Source: Mycolicibacterium vulneris
GTDB lineage: Bacteria > Actinomycetota > Actinomycetes > Mycobacteriales > Mycobacteriaceae
Length of the DNA stretch: 64,000 nt
Assembly: GCF_002104765.1 (NCBI RefSeq)
Contig: NZ_NCXM01000032.1
Coordinates: 1 to 64,000 of the forward strand
Reading direction: 5' to 3'
The position numbers were made by a program, and so were the translations under genes. Below the pieces are notes generated by a model. It was not told the origin of the DNA and did not search any database. It worked only from the letters and a program-made list of their open reading frames with translations. Shown piece after piece: positions 25,756-34,218 of the stretch; within the stretch, counting starts at the first letter, position 1; each line of letters opens with the position of its first letter.

Positions 25756-27086
25756 TGCGGGGAACCTCCCGTTGGCGGTGTCTCACGGTCGTCGGCGGCG
25801 ATTTCACGGATGGGGCGTGGCGCGGGCTCGCGGCGGCGCCAGTCTTCCGGAATGGTCGCCTCCAGCACGTCGTCGACGGTCACCACCCCGAGTAGGCGGT
25901 CCTGCTCGTCCACGACAGGGATGGAGTAGAGATTGAAATCGGCCATCAGCAGCGCGATATCGGTCAGGTCCGCGACGGCGTTCACCCGCACCGGGTCGGA
26001 ATCCATTAGGGCTTCAAGCTTTTCAGCCGGATCGACCTGCAACAGGGTGATCACTGAAACGACGCCGTCAAGACGCTCGTCCTCATCGAGCACGTGCACC
26101 TTGATCAGCGCTTCCGGCTGGATGCTGCGCGAGGCGGCAATGAGCGCCAACGCCTCGCCCGCGGTGGCGGTCGCCGAACACGTCACGGAGTCGACATTCA
26201 TCAGCCCGCCGGCACTTTCGGGGTTGAACCCCATCAAGGTTATGACCTTGGTGCGTTGCGGGGCGGGCATCAGCTCGAGCACACGGCGGCGCCGTGACTG
26301 GCGCAGGTCGGCGATCGCGTCGGCGGCATCGTCGGCGCGCATCCGGCCCAGCAGCGCGGCGACCTCGCTGTCCGGCATGTCGTCGAGCAGCCGGCTGGCT
26401 TTTTCCGGATCCAGCTCTTCGAAGACGTCGGCTTCCAACTCCGGGTCGCTGTGCACCCGATCGAGGATCTCGCCGCCCTCGGCCTTGTCCGCTTCCTCGA
26501 GAAGGTCGGCGATCTCGGCGGCCTTGAGGTCACCGAACCGATCCGACAGACGCCGGACGGCATCGGAGCGCGCGTGGCCGATCAGCGGCTCGAACGCCTT
26601 CCAATCGCGGGACGCGTGCCCGCCCGAATGCTTGATCAGCCCGAACAATCGTGGGGGGCGGCGGGTATCCAGGCGGGTGACCGTCCAGCCCTCGACGGTC
26701 TGTTCCAGCTCGACATCGTAGGCCCGCACCAGCTCGACGGTCGCCACGTCAATCAATCGGTGGCCCAGCACATCGGTGCGCAACAACACCTCACCCTCGC
26801 GGCGTTCGAACCCACGAAGGTCAACCTTGTTCTTGGTCAACAGAACTCGGTCCGCGGAGTATTCGTCGATGGATTTGTCGCCGATGAAAACCCGGCGTCC
26901 GCCGACCCCGGCCACGATCCCGGCCACCAGCGGATACTCCTCGGCGCCGCGCAGCCGCACGATCACGTCCTCGACGCGCCCCACGGTTTCTCCCGCGCGG
27001 GCCAACACCGGGGCGCGCAACAACTGCGAGAGATGGATGACCTGCTGTCCGGCGCGCGGCTTGGACGCCTTCTCCGATAAGGCCAT
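25752..27086 (-). CDS. PRC-barrel / MgtE N-domain / CBS-pair protein lacking a transporter domain
   Basis: 444 residues and no membrane segment. Residues about 15-145 look like two PRC-barrel modules (RAGETVGRVEDVIVRL, VLGHRLIDVATVELVRAYDV). Residues about 170-290 are the MgtE N superhelix (ADLLEEADKAEGGEILDRV, EELDPEKASRLLDDM, RMRADDAADAIADL). Residues about 300-415 hold a CBS pair (LMNVDSVTCSATATAGEAL, YSIPVVDEQDRLLGVVTVDDVLEA). In MgtE channels these domains sense cytosolic Mg2+. Here they are freed from the channel and coupled to the Nramp-like gene. GAGG lies near ATG 27086. Confidence 0.88.
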   Translation of the reverse strand: MALSEKASKPRAGQQVIHLSQLLRAPVLARAGETVGRVEDVIVRLRGAEEYPLVAGIVAGVGGRRVFIGDKSIDEYSADRVLLTKNKVDLRGFERREGEVLLRTDVLGHRLIDVATVELVRAYDVELEQTVEGWTVTRLDTRRPPRLFGLIKHSGGHASRDWKAFEPLIGHARSDAVRRLSDRFGDLKAAEIADLLEEADKAEGGEILDRVHSDPELEADVFEELDPEKASRLLDDMPDSEVAALLGRMRADDAADAIADLRQSRRRRVLELMPAPQRTKVITLMGFNPESAGGLMNVDSVTCSATATAGEALALIAASRSIQPEALIKVHVLDEDERLDGVVSVITLLQVDPAEKLEALMDSDPVRVNAVADLTDIALLMADFNLYSIPVVDEQDRLLGVVTVDDVLEATIPEDWRRREPAPRPIREIAADDRETPPTGGSPQ

Positions 27087-27251
27087 TTTCCCTCCTCAAG
27101 GCGGTACGACCGAACCCGCGGCCAAAGTACCCGAATTAAGCGTCGCGGCGCCATGTACGGCATGAAGTCGATCGTTGGACCGTCTCGGGCGCCCAGAGCA
27201 TACGCTTCTGCCAACGCGGATTACTACAGCCAATAGGTAAACGGCAGAAGG

Positions 27252-27267
27252 CTATTGGGTTCGTCGC
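27252..27267. other. Intergenic region 27087-27278, hairpin only
   Basis: The 192 bases between the two minus-strand genes should hold the promoter of the MgtE_N/Nramp operon. An inverted repeat CCAATAG (27230-27236) and CTATTGG (27252-27258) with a 15-base loop lies next to the lipoprotein stop. I see no recognisable M-box Mg2+ riboswitch. Confidence 0.3.
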
Positions 27268-27278
27268 GCCGTGGCGAC

Positions 27279-28034
27279 CTATTGCTTGTCCACTTTTCCG
27301 GCGATCTGGTTGGCGATCGTGACGCCGAGGTCCCCGACGTCCTTGCGGCACGCGTCGATATCGATCACGACATTGTCGCGGACGGTCAGCGCCCGCTGAC
27401 AGGGTACGGTCACGCTCGCGCCGTTTCCGACAATGGTCAGGGTCACCGGAACGCTCAAAACTCCGTTGGCGTTGGAAACCTGGCCCACCTTCCACTGAAG
27501 TTCCGGTTTGCCATCGGCGGCGGGCACGGTGTCCTGACGGTTGGCGCAGGCGGGCCAGCGCTGGGCCGACGTTGTGAAGAACGCGCTCGCCTGCTCGGGG
27601 GATGGGAACAGCACCGCAACCTGGTATACCTCAGGGCTTTCCAGTTGATCCGCTCCCGGGGGCGCCGGCGCCTCGTCGTGATAGCCGTAGACCGCGGTGC
27701 TGCCGCTGTCGGCGTACACGGACGCCAACGCCGCGTGCACGGTGTACCGACATTCGGCAGGGAATGTGTAGTCCTCGCGCTTGAACGGGTCTTCCAACAG
27801 CTTGGTGATCGGTGGATCGCTCGACGTTCCCGTGGCACCGAGCGCGGTGTCGATGTCGTTCGGCGAGAGCATGAGGTCGGGCAGCGCGCCCTGCGCCAAG
27901 GGGGTCTTCGACGAAGCCGTCGTGGTGGTGGCAGACGGTGAAGCGCTGCCGCCTTTGGCACCGCCGCACCCGGCGACCAGTATTGCGGCGGTAGCAATGA
28001 CAACTTCCGCGATCAGCCGGCTCCTCATGCGCAT
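27279..28034 (-). CDS. Lipoprotein with PknH-like extracellular sensor domain
   Basis: 251 residues. The lipobox LVAGC (Cys about 23) follows a short signal, then a Ser/Thr linker. The rest matches the PknH-like sensor fold found in several mycobacterial lipoproteins: PDLMLSPNDIDTALGA, PAECRYTVHAALASVYADSG, QVAVLFPSPEQASAFF, WPACANRQDTV, ALTVRDNVVIDIDACR, and a C-terminal ANQIAGKVDKQ. Conserved cysteines probably form two disulfides. The ligand is unknown. ATG 28034 is used; ATG 28028 is equally good. Confidence 0.85.
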   Translation of the reverse strand: MRMRSRLIAEVVIATAAILVAGCGGAKGGSASPSATTTTASSKTPLAQGALPDLMLSPNDIDTALGATGTSSDPPITKLLEDPFKREDYTFPAECRYTVHAALASVYADSGSTAVYGYHDEAPAPPGADQLESPEVYQVAVLFPSPEQASAFFTTSAQRWPACANRQDTVPAADGKPELQWKVGQVSNANGVLSVPVTLTIVGNGASVTVPCQRALTVRDNVVIDIDACRKDVGDLGVTIANQIAGKVDKQ

Positions 28035-28096
28035 GGAGCATACGACGGCACCCGACGTTCGCGAGCGAGATCGGCGTTAAAGGTTACGTACGCTGA

Positions 28097-28518
28097 GTGT
28101 CCGCAGTCGACTTCACCTGGGTCTCTCCGATCGTCCCGGTTCGGGATTTGGACGTTGCGCTCGGCCGGTATCGCCGGCCCGGCTTCGACGCCCGCGGATA
28201 CGAAGGCCCGGACCGGTACGGATTCGTCGATCGCGGGCCCGTGTCGATCCACCTCACCGAATGGGCCGAGCACGACTCGCTGCGCGCGGCCGCCTGCGTG
28301 TACTTCTACGTCAGTGATGCCGATGCACTCTACGCGGAGTGGGCGGCGTGAAAGACCTCGATGGCCGCCTCGTCGCCCCGCACGACACCCCCTACGCTTT
28401 GCGCGAATTCGCCTACGTCGATCCCGACGGCACCACGCACCGCGTCGGTTGGCGGCGGAGTTCACGTCAGGCCTTCTCCGTTGCGGGAGAACGCTTTTCG
28501 TCAGAGGAGGGGGCATAG
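28097..28518 (+). pseudogene. VOC-family (glyoxalase/bleomycin-resistance-like) gene with a frameshift
   Basis: The first part, GTG 28097 to TGA 28349-28351, gives 84 residues of a typical VOC protein (PIVPVRDLDVALGRYR, YGFVDRGPVSIHLTEW, YFYVSDADALYAEW). The expected second half continues at once in the -1 frame from about 28345 (VKDLDGRLVAPHDTPY, REFAYVDPDGTTHRVGW) and stops at TAG 28516-28518. One missing base around 28343-28348 explains this. Either the gene is broken or the base was lost in sequencing. Its tail overlaps the DMT transporter gene by about 50 bases. Confidence 0.75.
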
Positions 28519-29363
28519 CTGGCCTGGCTGTGGGCCAGCGCCACCGTCGCCGTCGCCATCAGGCCCACCGACAAGCCCAAGGCCACCCAGCCGCGGTCGT
28601 TGGTCCGCAGCGTCTCACCCAACACGGTGACGCCGAGCACCGAGCCGACGATGGGCTCGGCGACGGTGACGGCCGGCAGTGACGCGGTGAGCGGGCCGGC
28701 CCGAAACGCCGACTGCTCCCAGGCGGTGGCCGCGATCGCGAGCACCACCCACACGTATAACTCGGGCGCGCGCAACACGGCCGGGATGCCGCGGTCGAGT
28801 TGGTCCACCACGCCCTTGGTCAACACCGAAAACAGTCCCCACAGCGAGCCGGACATCAGGCCCAGCAGCAGCGCGCCGACCGAACCGGGGAACATCCGCG
28901 CGCCGATCACGCACAGGATCAGCGCGGGCCCCATGACCAGCGCCACGATGGTCCATGTCTGCACCGACCCGCGCGGCGTCCCTTGCTGGGGATTGCCGAC
29001 CGTCACCACCACCGCGACCGCGACGGCAAGCAAGACGGCCCAAATGCCTTGCTGGCGTGTGATTCTGCGGTGGTTCACCCTCGCGTTGATAAGTAATGCG
29101 AACAGCAACGACGTGACCAGCAGCGCCTGCACCAGCACCACCGAGCCCAGGCCCAGGGCCGCGGCCTGGAACCCGAACCCGGCGCCGGCCACCAGGCTGC
29201 CAGTCCACCATTGCCGGTCGCGCAGCAGCCGGCGGAACAGGGCGAAGGTACCGACGGGCTTATCCGTGACCTGTTGAGCGGATCGCTGCTGGACGACGTC
29301 GCCGGCGCCGACCATCAGCGCGGCCGCCAGCGCGAGCACTGCGGCGATGGCTGTGCTGCTCAC
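28467..29363 (-). CDS. DMT-superfamily (EamA-like) transporter
   Basis: 298 residues with about ten hydrophobic helices. The N-terminus SSTAIAAVLALAAALMVGAGDVVQQRSA and the late segment AGPLTASLPAVTVAEPIVGSVLGVTVLGE are the two halves of the inverted-repeat DMT fold. Start GTG 29363 is preferred because GGGAGG lies about six bases upstream and the preceding in-frame 15 residues are hydrophilic. The substrate is unknown. It may export a small metabolite. Confidence 0.85.
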   Translation of the reverse strand: MSSTAIAAVLALAAALMVGAGDVVQQRSAQQVTDKPVGTFALFRRLLRDRQWWTGSLVAGAGFGFQAAALGLGSVVLVQALLVTSLLFALLINARVNHRRITRQQGIWAVLLAVAVAVVVTVGNPQQGTPRGSVQTWTIVALVMGPALILCVIGARMFPGSVGALLLGLMSGSLWGLFSVLTKGVVDQLDRGIPAVLRAPELYVWVVLAIAATAWEQSAFRAGPLTASLPAVTVAEPIVGSVLGVTVLGETLRTNDRGWVALGLSVGLMATATVALAHSQASYAPSSDEKRSPATEKA

Positions 29364-29463
29364 GAGGACCTCCCATGCGCTTGGTGGGGAATTCCGCTTG
29401 TGGCGCAACCGGTTTGCATCATGGTCGCGCGCGCCGGACGTCTCCGCCGGCGGCGGGCCGACG

Positions 29464-29856
29464 TCAGCTGTTGCGCCGGATCTTGAGTGCGGTGGTAATC
29501 AGGGGAATCTGCAGCGGCAGCCGGGCCAGGGCGACGATCCGCATCGGCCACGGCTTGTCCCACCACAACCGGCACATGTTGACGTTGCCGGGGAAGACGC
29601 CGACGAACAACGCGACGGCGGCCAGCGCGGCGGCCCGCCGGGTGCGCAGCGGCACCAGCAGTGCCCCGATCGCCAGCTCGGCGACGCCCGACCCGTAGGT
29701 GTAGAGCCGCGGGCTTCCCGGCAGCTCGACCGGGATGATGGAGTCGAACGGTTTGGGCGCAACGAAGTGCAGGGTGCCGATGCCGAGCAGCATCGCCGCG
29801 ACACGGTAGGCGAGTTGCTGGGTGGTGTCACGGCCAGGGACGGGTCTGATGGTCAT
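29464..29856 (-). CDS. DoxX-like small membrane protein
   Basis: 130 residues with four predicted helices: AYRVAAMLLGIGTLHFVAPKPFDSIIP, YGSGVAELAIGALLVPL, RAAALAAVALFVGVFPGN, and a C-terminal amphipathic helix with RIVALARLPLQIPLI. The HFVAPKPFDSIIP and VFPGNVNM motifs are those of the DoxX-like family seen in actinobacteria. ATG 29856 is chosen; the open frame upstream runs antisense to the dehydrogenase. The role is unknown. It lies 29 bases downstream of the NDMA-alcohol dehydrogenase and is probably co-transcribed. Confidence 0.8.
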   Translation of the reverse strand: MTIRPVPGRDTTQQLAYRVAAMLLGIGTLHFVAPKPFDSIIPVELPGSPRLYTYGSGVAELAIGALLVPLRTRRAAALAAVALFVGVFPGNVNMCRLWWDKPWPMRIVALARLPLQIPLITTALKIRRNS

Positions 29857-29885
29857 GAAGTCATTGTGCCCATTGCGGCGACTGC

Positions 29886-31016
29886 TTACGCGCGGTCGGC
29901 ATCGGTATAGCGGATGATGCCGCGAACGTTGCGGCCCTCGAGCATGTCGCGATAGCCGTCGTTGATCTGCTCGAGGGTGTATTCGCGCGTGACCATATCG
30001 TCGAGGTTGAGCTGCTCCAGCTTGTACAGCTCGAGAATCGCCGGGATGTCGTACTGGGGGTTTCCACCACCAAAGATGCTGCCCTGCAAGCTCTTCTGCA
30101 ACAGCGAAAGTCCGGCGAGGTTGAGGGTGACCTCGTTGGCCAACACGCTGGCCATGCCGGTGAGGCAGCACACCCCGCCCTTGGCCGTCAGCCCCATCCA
30201 CGACTCGACGTCGTTGCCCTCCACGTGGCCCACGGTGACGATCACCTTGTGGCACATGAACCCTCGCGTCGTCTCGGCGATGCTGGCCGCGGCGCTGCCC
30301 ACGTCCGCGAAAGCCGCTGTGGCGCCGAACTTGAGCGCCTGCTCGCGCTTCCATTCGTAGGGATCGACGGCGAATATGCGCCGGGCCCCGGCGATGCGGG
30401 CACCCTGCAGGGCGGCGACGCCGACGCCGCCGATGCCGATGACCGCGACGTCTTCACCCGGCGAGACCGCCGCGCTGCGCACCGCCGAGCCGTAGCCCGT
30501 GGTCACCCCGCAGCCCACCAGGCAGGCCACATCGAACGGGATCGACGGGTCGATCTTGACCACCGAGGTGTGGTGCACCACCACGTACGGCGCGAAGGTG
30601 CCCAGCAGCGACATCGGGATGACGTCGCGGCCCCCTGCGGTGACGCGAAACGATCCGTCGGAGACGGATTGACCCGACAGCAGACCCATACCGAGGTCGC
30701 ACAGGTTGCGCAGTCCCGTCTGGCATGGTGTGCATTTCCCGCAGGACGGGATGAAGGACATGACGACGTGATCGCCGACGGCCAGGTGTTCGACGCCCTC
30801 GCCGATCTCGATGATGATGCCGGCGCCCTCGTGACCGCCCAGCACCGGATAACTCGGGATGGGGAAGTCGCCCGTCATCAGATGGTGGTCGGAGTGACAC
30901 AACCCGGCCGTTTCCAGTTGCACGGTCACCTCGCCGCGGCGGGGGTCGCCGATGTCGATCTCGTCGATCGACCAGGGCTCGTTCAGTTCCCAGACCAGCG
31001 CACCTTTGGTCTTCAA
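29886..31016 (-). CDS. NDMA-dependent zinc alcohol dehydrogenase
   Basis: 376 residues of the medium-chain zinc ADH family: catalytic zinc GLCHSDHHLMTGDFP and GGHEGAGII, structural zinc CGKCTPCQTGLRNLCDLG, nucleotide fold VIGIGGVGVAALQGA. The Rxyl_3153/NDMA-dependent subgroup is suggested by MKTKGALVWELNEPWSIDEIDI and CHKVIVTVGHVEGNDVESW. These enzymes keep NAD(H) tightly bound and pass electrons to an external acceptor, in mycobacteria via mycofactocin. TTG 31016 has GGAGG eight bases upstream. It is divergent from the thiolase. Confidence 0.9.
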   Translation of the reverse strand: MKTKGALVWELNEPWSIDEIDIGDPRRGEVTVQLETAGLCHSDHHLMTGDFPIPSYPVLGGHEGAGIIIEIGEGVEHLAVGDHVVMSFIPSCGKCTPCQTGLRNLCDLGMGLLSGQSVSDGSFRVTAGGRDVIPMSLLGTFAPYVVVHHTSVVKIDPSIPFDVACLVGCGVTTGYGSAVRSAAVSPGEDVAVIGIGGVGVAALQGARIAGARRIFAVDPYEWKREQALKFGATAAFADVGSAAASIAETTRGFMCHKVIVTVGHVEGNDVESWMGLTAKGGVCCLTGMASVLANEVTLNLAGLSLLQKSLQGSIFGGGNPQYDIPAILELYKLEQLNLDDMVTREYTLEQINDGYRDMLEGRNVRGIIRYTDADRA

Positions 31017-31111
31017 CGGCTTGGCCTCCGTGTTTACCCGAACCGCTTAATTGTTAGCGCCGTCACACGAGCCCGGCCTTCTGAATTTAGACCATTACTA
31101 TTGCCTATACA

Positions 31112-31122
31112 GTATTTGATAC
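31112..31122. promoter_or_regulatory. Candidate operator in a divergent promoter
   Basis: GTAT-TTG-ATAC is a short perfect inverted repeat. It sits in the AT-rich gap between the alcohol dehydrogenase (start 31016) and the thiolase (start 31165). No regulator gene is adjacent, and the repeat is short enough to be chance. Confidence 0.25.
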
Positions 31123-31164
31123 GATTCGCGGTGTCTGACCGCCCACAACAACGAGGTTGAGAAC

Positions 31165-32340
31165 ATGGGAACACCCGTCATCGTCGGAGCCGCCCGGACC
31201 GCGATCGGCCGTTCGTTCAAGGGCACGCTGGTCAACACGCCGCCCGAGACCCTGATCACCGCCGTGCTGCCGGAGGTGGTCCGCAGGTCGGGCATCGACC
31301 CCGCCGACATCGATGACATCATCTTCGCCGAATCCCATTACGGCGGTGGAGATCTCGCGCGTTACGCGGCGACCGCGACGGGCCTGGAGCACGTTCCAGG
31401 ACAGTCGGTCAACCGGCACTGCGCGGGCAGCCTCACGGCCATCGGCAACGCCGCGGCGCAGATCGGCTCCGGCATGGAGCGCGTGCTCATCGCCGGTGGT
31501 GTGCAGTCGCTGTCGATGACACCACTGACCAACTGGCGGATTCCCGGCCCCGAGCTGAAGTTCGAGGAGCGCTGGATGCCGCCGACGCACGTGGAGACGC
31601 CGGACGCACCCGCCAAGGACATGTCCATCACGGTGGGCTGGAACACCGCGCAGGCGGTCGGCATCACGCGCGAGGAGATGGACGCCTGGGCGGCCCGCTC
31701 GCATCAGCGCGCCGTTGCCGCCCAGGACGCCGGCAAGTTCGTCGATGAGATCCTGGCGCTGAAGATCACCCAGTTCGACGGCTCGGTCACCGAGTTCGCC
31801 GTCGACGAGCATCCGCGTCGCGACACCACCGTCGAGAAGCTCGCCGGCCTCAAGGTGCTGCACCCCGAAATCGAGGGCTTCTCGATCACAGCGGGTAACA
31901 GCAGTGGCACCAACGACGCCGCCGCAGGCGTGGCCCTGGTCGATCGCGATTACGCCGCGGCCAACAAGCTCAACGTCATGGGCACCGTCAAGGCCTGGGC
32001 CGCAGCGGGCGTACCGGCCCGCGATTGTGGCCTCGGCGCCGTCAAGGTCATCGGGAAGGTGCTGCAGCGGGCCGGTCTGTCGCCCGGCGACGTGGCGCTG
32101 TGGGAGATCAACGAGGCGTTCGCGTCCGTCCCGATCGCGGCGTGCCGCGAATACGGCATTGACGAGGAGAAGGTGAATTTCTCCGGAAGCGGCTGCAGCC
32201 TCGGTCACCCTATCGCGGCCTCGGGTGCGCGCATGGTGACTACGTTGGTCTACGAGCTCGCCCGCCGCGGCGGCGGCATCGGCGTCGCCGCGATGTGTGC
32301 CGGCGGTGGCCAGGGCGGCGCTGTCGTCATCGAGGTGTGA
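31165..32340 (+). CDS. Thiolase (acetyl-CoA acyltransferase, FadA type)
   Basis: 391 residues. The nucleophile Cys is in VNRHCAGSLTAIG (about 91), WEINEAFASVPIA carries the NEAF motif, GHPIAASGARM the catalytic His, and CAGGGQGGA the second Cys. It performs thiolytic cleavage of 3-ketoacyl-CoA (beta-oxidation). The specificity is not readable; its place near an alcohol dehydrogenase and catabolic genes suits lipid or steroid side-chain breakdown (inference). GAGG precedes ATG 31165. Confidence 0.94.
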   Translation: MGTPVIVGAARTAIGRSFKGTLVNTPPETLITAVLPEVVRRSGIDPADIDDIIFAESHYGGGDLARYAATATGLEHVPGQSVNRHCAGSLTAIGNAAAQIGSGMERVLIAGGVQSLSMTPLTNWRIPGPELKFEERWMPPTHVETPDAPAKDMSITVGWNTAQAVGITREEMDAWAARSHQRAVAAQDAGKFVDEILALKITQFDGSVTEFAVDEHPRRDTTVEKLAGLKVLHPEIEGFSITAGNSSGTNDAAAGVALVDRDYAAANKLNVMGTVKAWAAAGVPARDCGLGAVKVIGKVLQRAGLSPGDVALWEINEAFASVPIAACREYGIDEEKVNFSGSGCSLGHPIAASGARMVTTLVYELARRGGGIGVAAMCAGGGQGGAVVIEV

Positions 32341-32365
32341 GCCACCGCAACGTAGTTCGCGCCGG

Positions 32366-32992
32366 CTAGTTGCAGAACGTGTAGCCGATGAATTGCGTGC
32401 CACGCGTGTCGCCGCTCGAGTAATTGGCGAAGTGCACGGCCGGCGCTCCGTTGTACTGCGTGTTCATCTTCTGCACGTTCGGTGGCGGAGTGCCTTTGGG
32501 GAAGGCCAGAATCATGTCGGCAAAAATTTCCAGGCCGACCTGGCAGATGGCCTCCCGCCGCGGCTGCTGCGGATTCCACGCGTGCACGACCACCGGTTCG
32601 GTCAGCTGGGATCCCGCCGCACAATTCGGATCGCAGAGCTTGAACACCGCCGTGCCGGTCCCGTCGGCGCCTTGGGGTCCCCAGGAACTCCACGACATGT
32701 CCTGCAACGCAACGGCCACACTGGCGCAGCCCAACACGTTGAGCCGCTTCGGCCGCGCGACGGGCGGGACGGACGGGTTGTAGCAGCCCGGGATGGCGAA
32801 GCTCTCCGGCGCTGACGGCGCCGGCTGGGTGTTGGGTGCCGTCGCGCTCTGCTGACTGTGGGTCAGCTGCACGCCCACCACGGTGAGGACCCCGACCAGT
32901 ACCACCGCCACGACAATGCCGGCCCCGATCAATCGCCCCCGCGAGGTGTGCCGCAGCCGCCTCAATAACGGGACGTTGGCGTTGCCGCTCAC
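32366..32992 (-). CDS. Membrane-anchored exported protein of unknown function
   Basis: 208 residues from GTG 32992 (GTG 32998 is also possible). A basic N-terminus (RRLRHTSRGR) and a single membrane helix (LIGAGIVVAVVLVGVLTVVGVQL) anchor a roughly 150-residue outer domain with six cysteines (IPGCYNPS, LGCASVAV, CDPNCAAG, REAICQVG, YTFCN). These probably form disulfides. The family is not recognised. It is convergent with the thiolase gene. Confidence 0.65.
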   Translation of the reverse strand: MSGNANVPLLRRLRHTSRGRLIGAGIVVAVVLVGVLTVVGVQLTHSQQSATAPNTQPAPSAPESFAIPGCYNPSVPPVARPKRLNVLGCASVAVALQDMSWSSWGPQGADGTGTAVFKLCDPNCAAGSQLTEPVVVHAWNPQQPRREAICQVGLEIFADMILAFPKGTPPPNVQKMNTQYNGAPAVHFANYSSGDTRGTQFIGYTFCN

Positions 32993-33059
32993 AATCACCA
33001 GATTACGGGTGAAACTCTTCCGCCGGGGTGGTGCCCGCCGACGGGGGTGACAGGGTAAA

Positions 33060-33078
33060 GTTGGTCATCACTACCAAC
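33060..33078. promoter_or_regulatory. Candidate operator upstream of the CysQ-like gene
   Basis: GTTGGT and ACCAAC form a perfect 6-bp inverted repeat with a 7-base spacer, ending 14 bases before GTG 33093. The position over the promoter or leader fits a repressor site. The cognate regulator is unknown. Confidence 0.35.
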
Positions 33079-33092
33079 ATATTGAGGATTCC

Positions 33093-33833
33093 GTGGAGCT
33101 GCCGATGAATGACCATGATCTGGCCGCACGGTTGGCCACCGACGCCGGTCGGCTATTGCTCGGGGTGCGGGAAGAGTTCGCCGACGCGGAAGCGAGTGAC
33201 CGGAAAGCCGCGGGGGACAAGCGATCCCACGACTTCTTGATGGAAGCGCTTGCCGCCGAGCGGCCCGGAGACGCGGTGCTGTCCGAAGAGGGCGCCGACG
33301 ACCCGGGGCGGTTGCGCTCGGACCGCGTCTGGATCGTCGATCCACTGGACGGCACGCGGGAATTCTCCGAGCTGGGACGCGACGACTGGGCGGTGCACGT
33401 CGCACTCTGGGAGTCCGGCGAGCTGGTTGCCGGCGCCGTGGCGCTACCGGCCCAGGGCATCACGCTGGCGACTCCCGGCATGGAGTCGCCACCTGCCGCG
33501 CCCGGCAAGCCGCGCATCGTGGTGTCGCGCACCCGTCCACCGGCCGTCGCGTTGAACGTGCGGGACGCGCTGGACGGAGTCCTGGTGGAAATGGGTTCGG
33601 CCGGAGCCAAGGTCGCCTCGATCGTCCAAGGGTTGTCCGATGTGTACGTGCACGCCGGCGGCCAGTACGAATGGGACTCCGCCGCGCCGGTGGCGGTGGC
33701 ACGGGCCGCGGGGCTGCACACCTCTCGCATTGACGGGTCCGCGCTGGCGTACAACCAACCCGACCCGAAGCTGCCCGATCTCGTGGTCTGCCGGCCCGAA
33801 CTGGCGGAAGCCGTACTCGCGGTTACGCGCTGA
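33093..33833 (+). CDS. cysQ: CysQ/inositol-monophosphatase-family 3'-phosphoadenosine phosphatase
   Basis: 246 residues. The Li+-sensitive, Mg2+-dependent phosphatase motifs are present: VLSEEGADD, WIVDPLDGTREFSELG (DPxDGT metal site), and YEWDSAAPVAVARAAGLHTS (second metal Asp). The M. tuberculosis enzyme (about 267 residues) hydrolyses 3'-phosphoadenosine 5'-phosphate, FBP and IMP. GTG 33093 with GAGG five bases upstream is favoured over ATG 33105. Its end overlaps the aldolase remnant by 11 bases. Confidence 0.85.
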   Translation: MELPMNDHDLAARLATDAGRLLLGVREEFADAEASDRKAAGDKRSHDFLMEALAAERPGDAVLSEEGADDPGRLRSDRVWIVDPLDGTREFSELGRDDWAVHVALWESGELVAGAVALPAQGITLATPGMESPPAAPGKPRIVVSRTRPPAVALNVRDALDGVLVEMGSAGAKVASIVQGLSDVYVHAGGQYEWDSAAPVAVARAAGLHTSRIDGSALAYNQPDPKLPDLVVCRPELAEAVLAVTR

Positions 33834-34212
33834 CGCCACCGCCCGGTCGGGCGGTGAGCAGTTTATGCGACCCAGTGAGGTCGAGTGCGATGTCGACGAG
33901 CATGTCTTCCTGGCCGCCCACCATGCCGCGCCGGCCGGCCTCTTCGAGCAGCGTTCGGGCATCGATGTTGAATCGCGCTCCGGCAGCCTCCGCGTGGCGG
34001 AGGAAGCTGGAGTAGACGCCTGCATAGCCAAGGGTCAGGGTTTCACGGTCAACTCGGACGGGCCGGTCTTGCAGAGGCCGGACGAGATCGTCGGCGGCGT
34101 CCTGCAGTCGATGGGGGTCGCAGCCGTGATCCCAGCCGAGTCGGGTGGCCGCGGCGATGAACACCTCCAGCGGCGCGTTGCCGGCACCGGCGCCCATGCC
34201 TGCACCAACGAT
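33823..34212 (-). pseudogene. C-terminal remnant of 4-hydroxy-2-oxovalerate aldolase (HsaF/BphI-like)
   Basis: About 125 residues closely follow the aldolase C-terminus: MGAGAGNAPLEVFIAAATRLGW, DAADDLVRPLQDRPVRVDRE, TLGYAGVYSSFLRHAEAAGARF and GRRGMVGGQEDMLVDIALDL. The TIM-barrel core and metal site (first about 215 residues) are absent. Upstream of about 34210 the frame stays open to 34377 but reads unrelated sequence. The intact enzyme cleaves 4-hydroxy-2-oxoacids in meta-cleavage and steroid degradation. This copy cannot be active. Confidence 0.85.
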
Positions 34213-34218
34213 AGGTAA

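Noticed and set aside
27087..27278. M-box Mg2+ riboswitch before the MgtE_N/Nramp operon
   Set aside because: I looked for the conserved M-box helices and purine-rich core and saw none; only short hairpins are present. A covariance-model search would decide.
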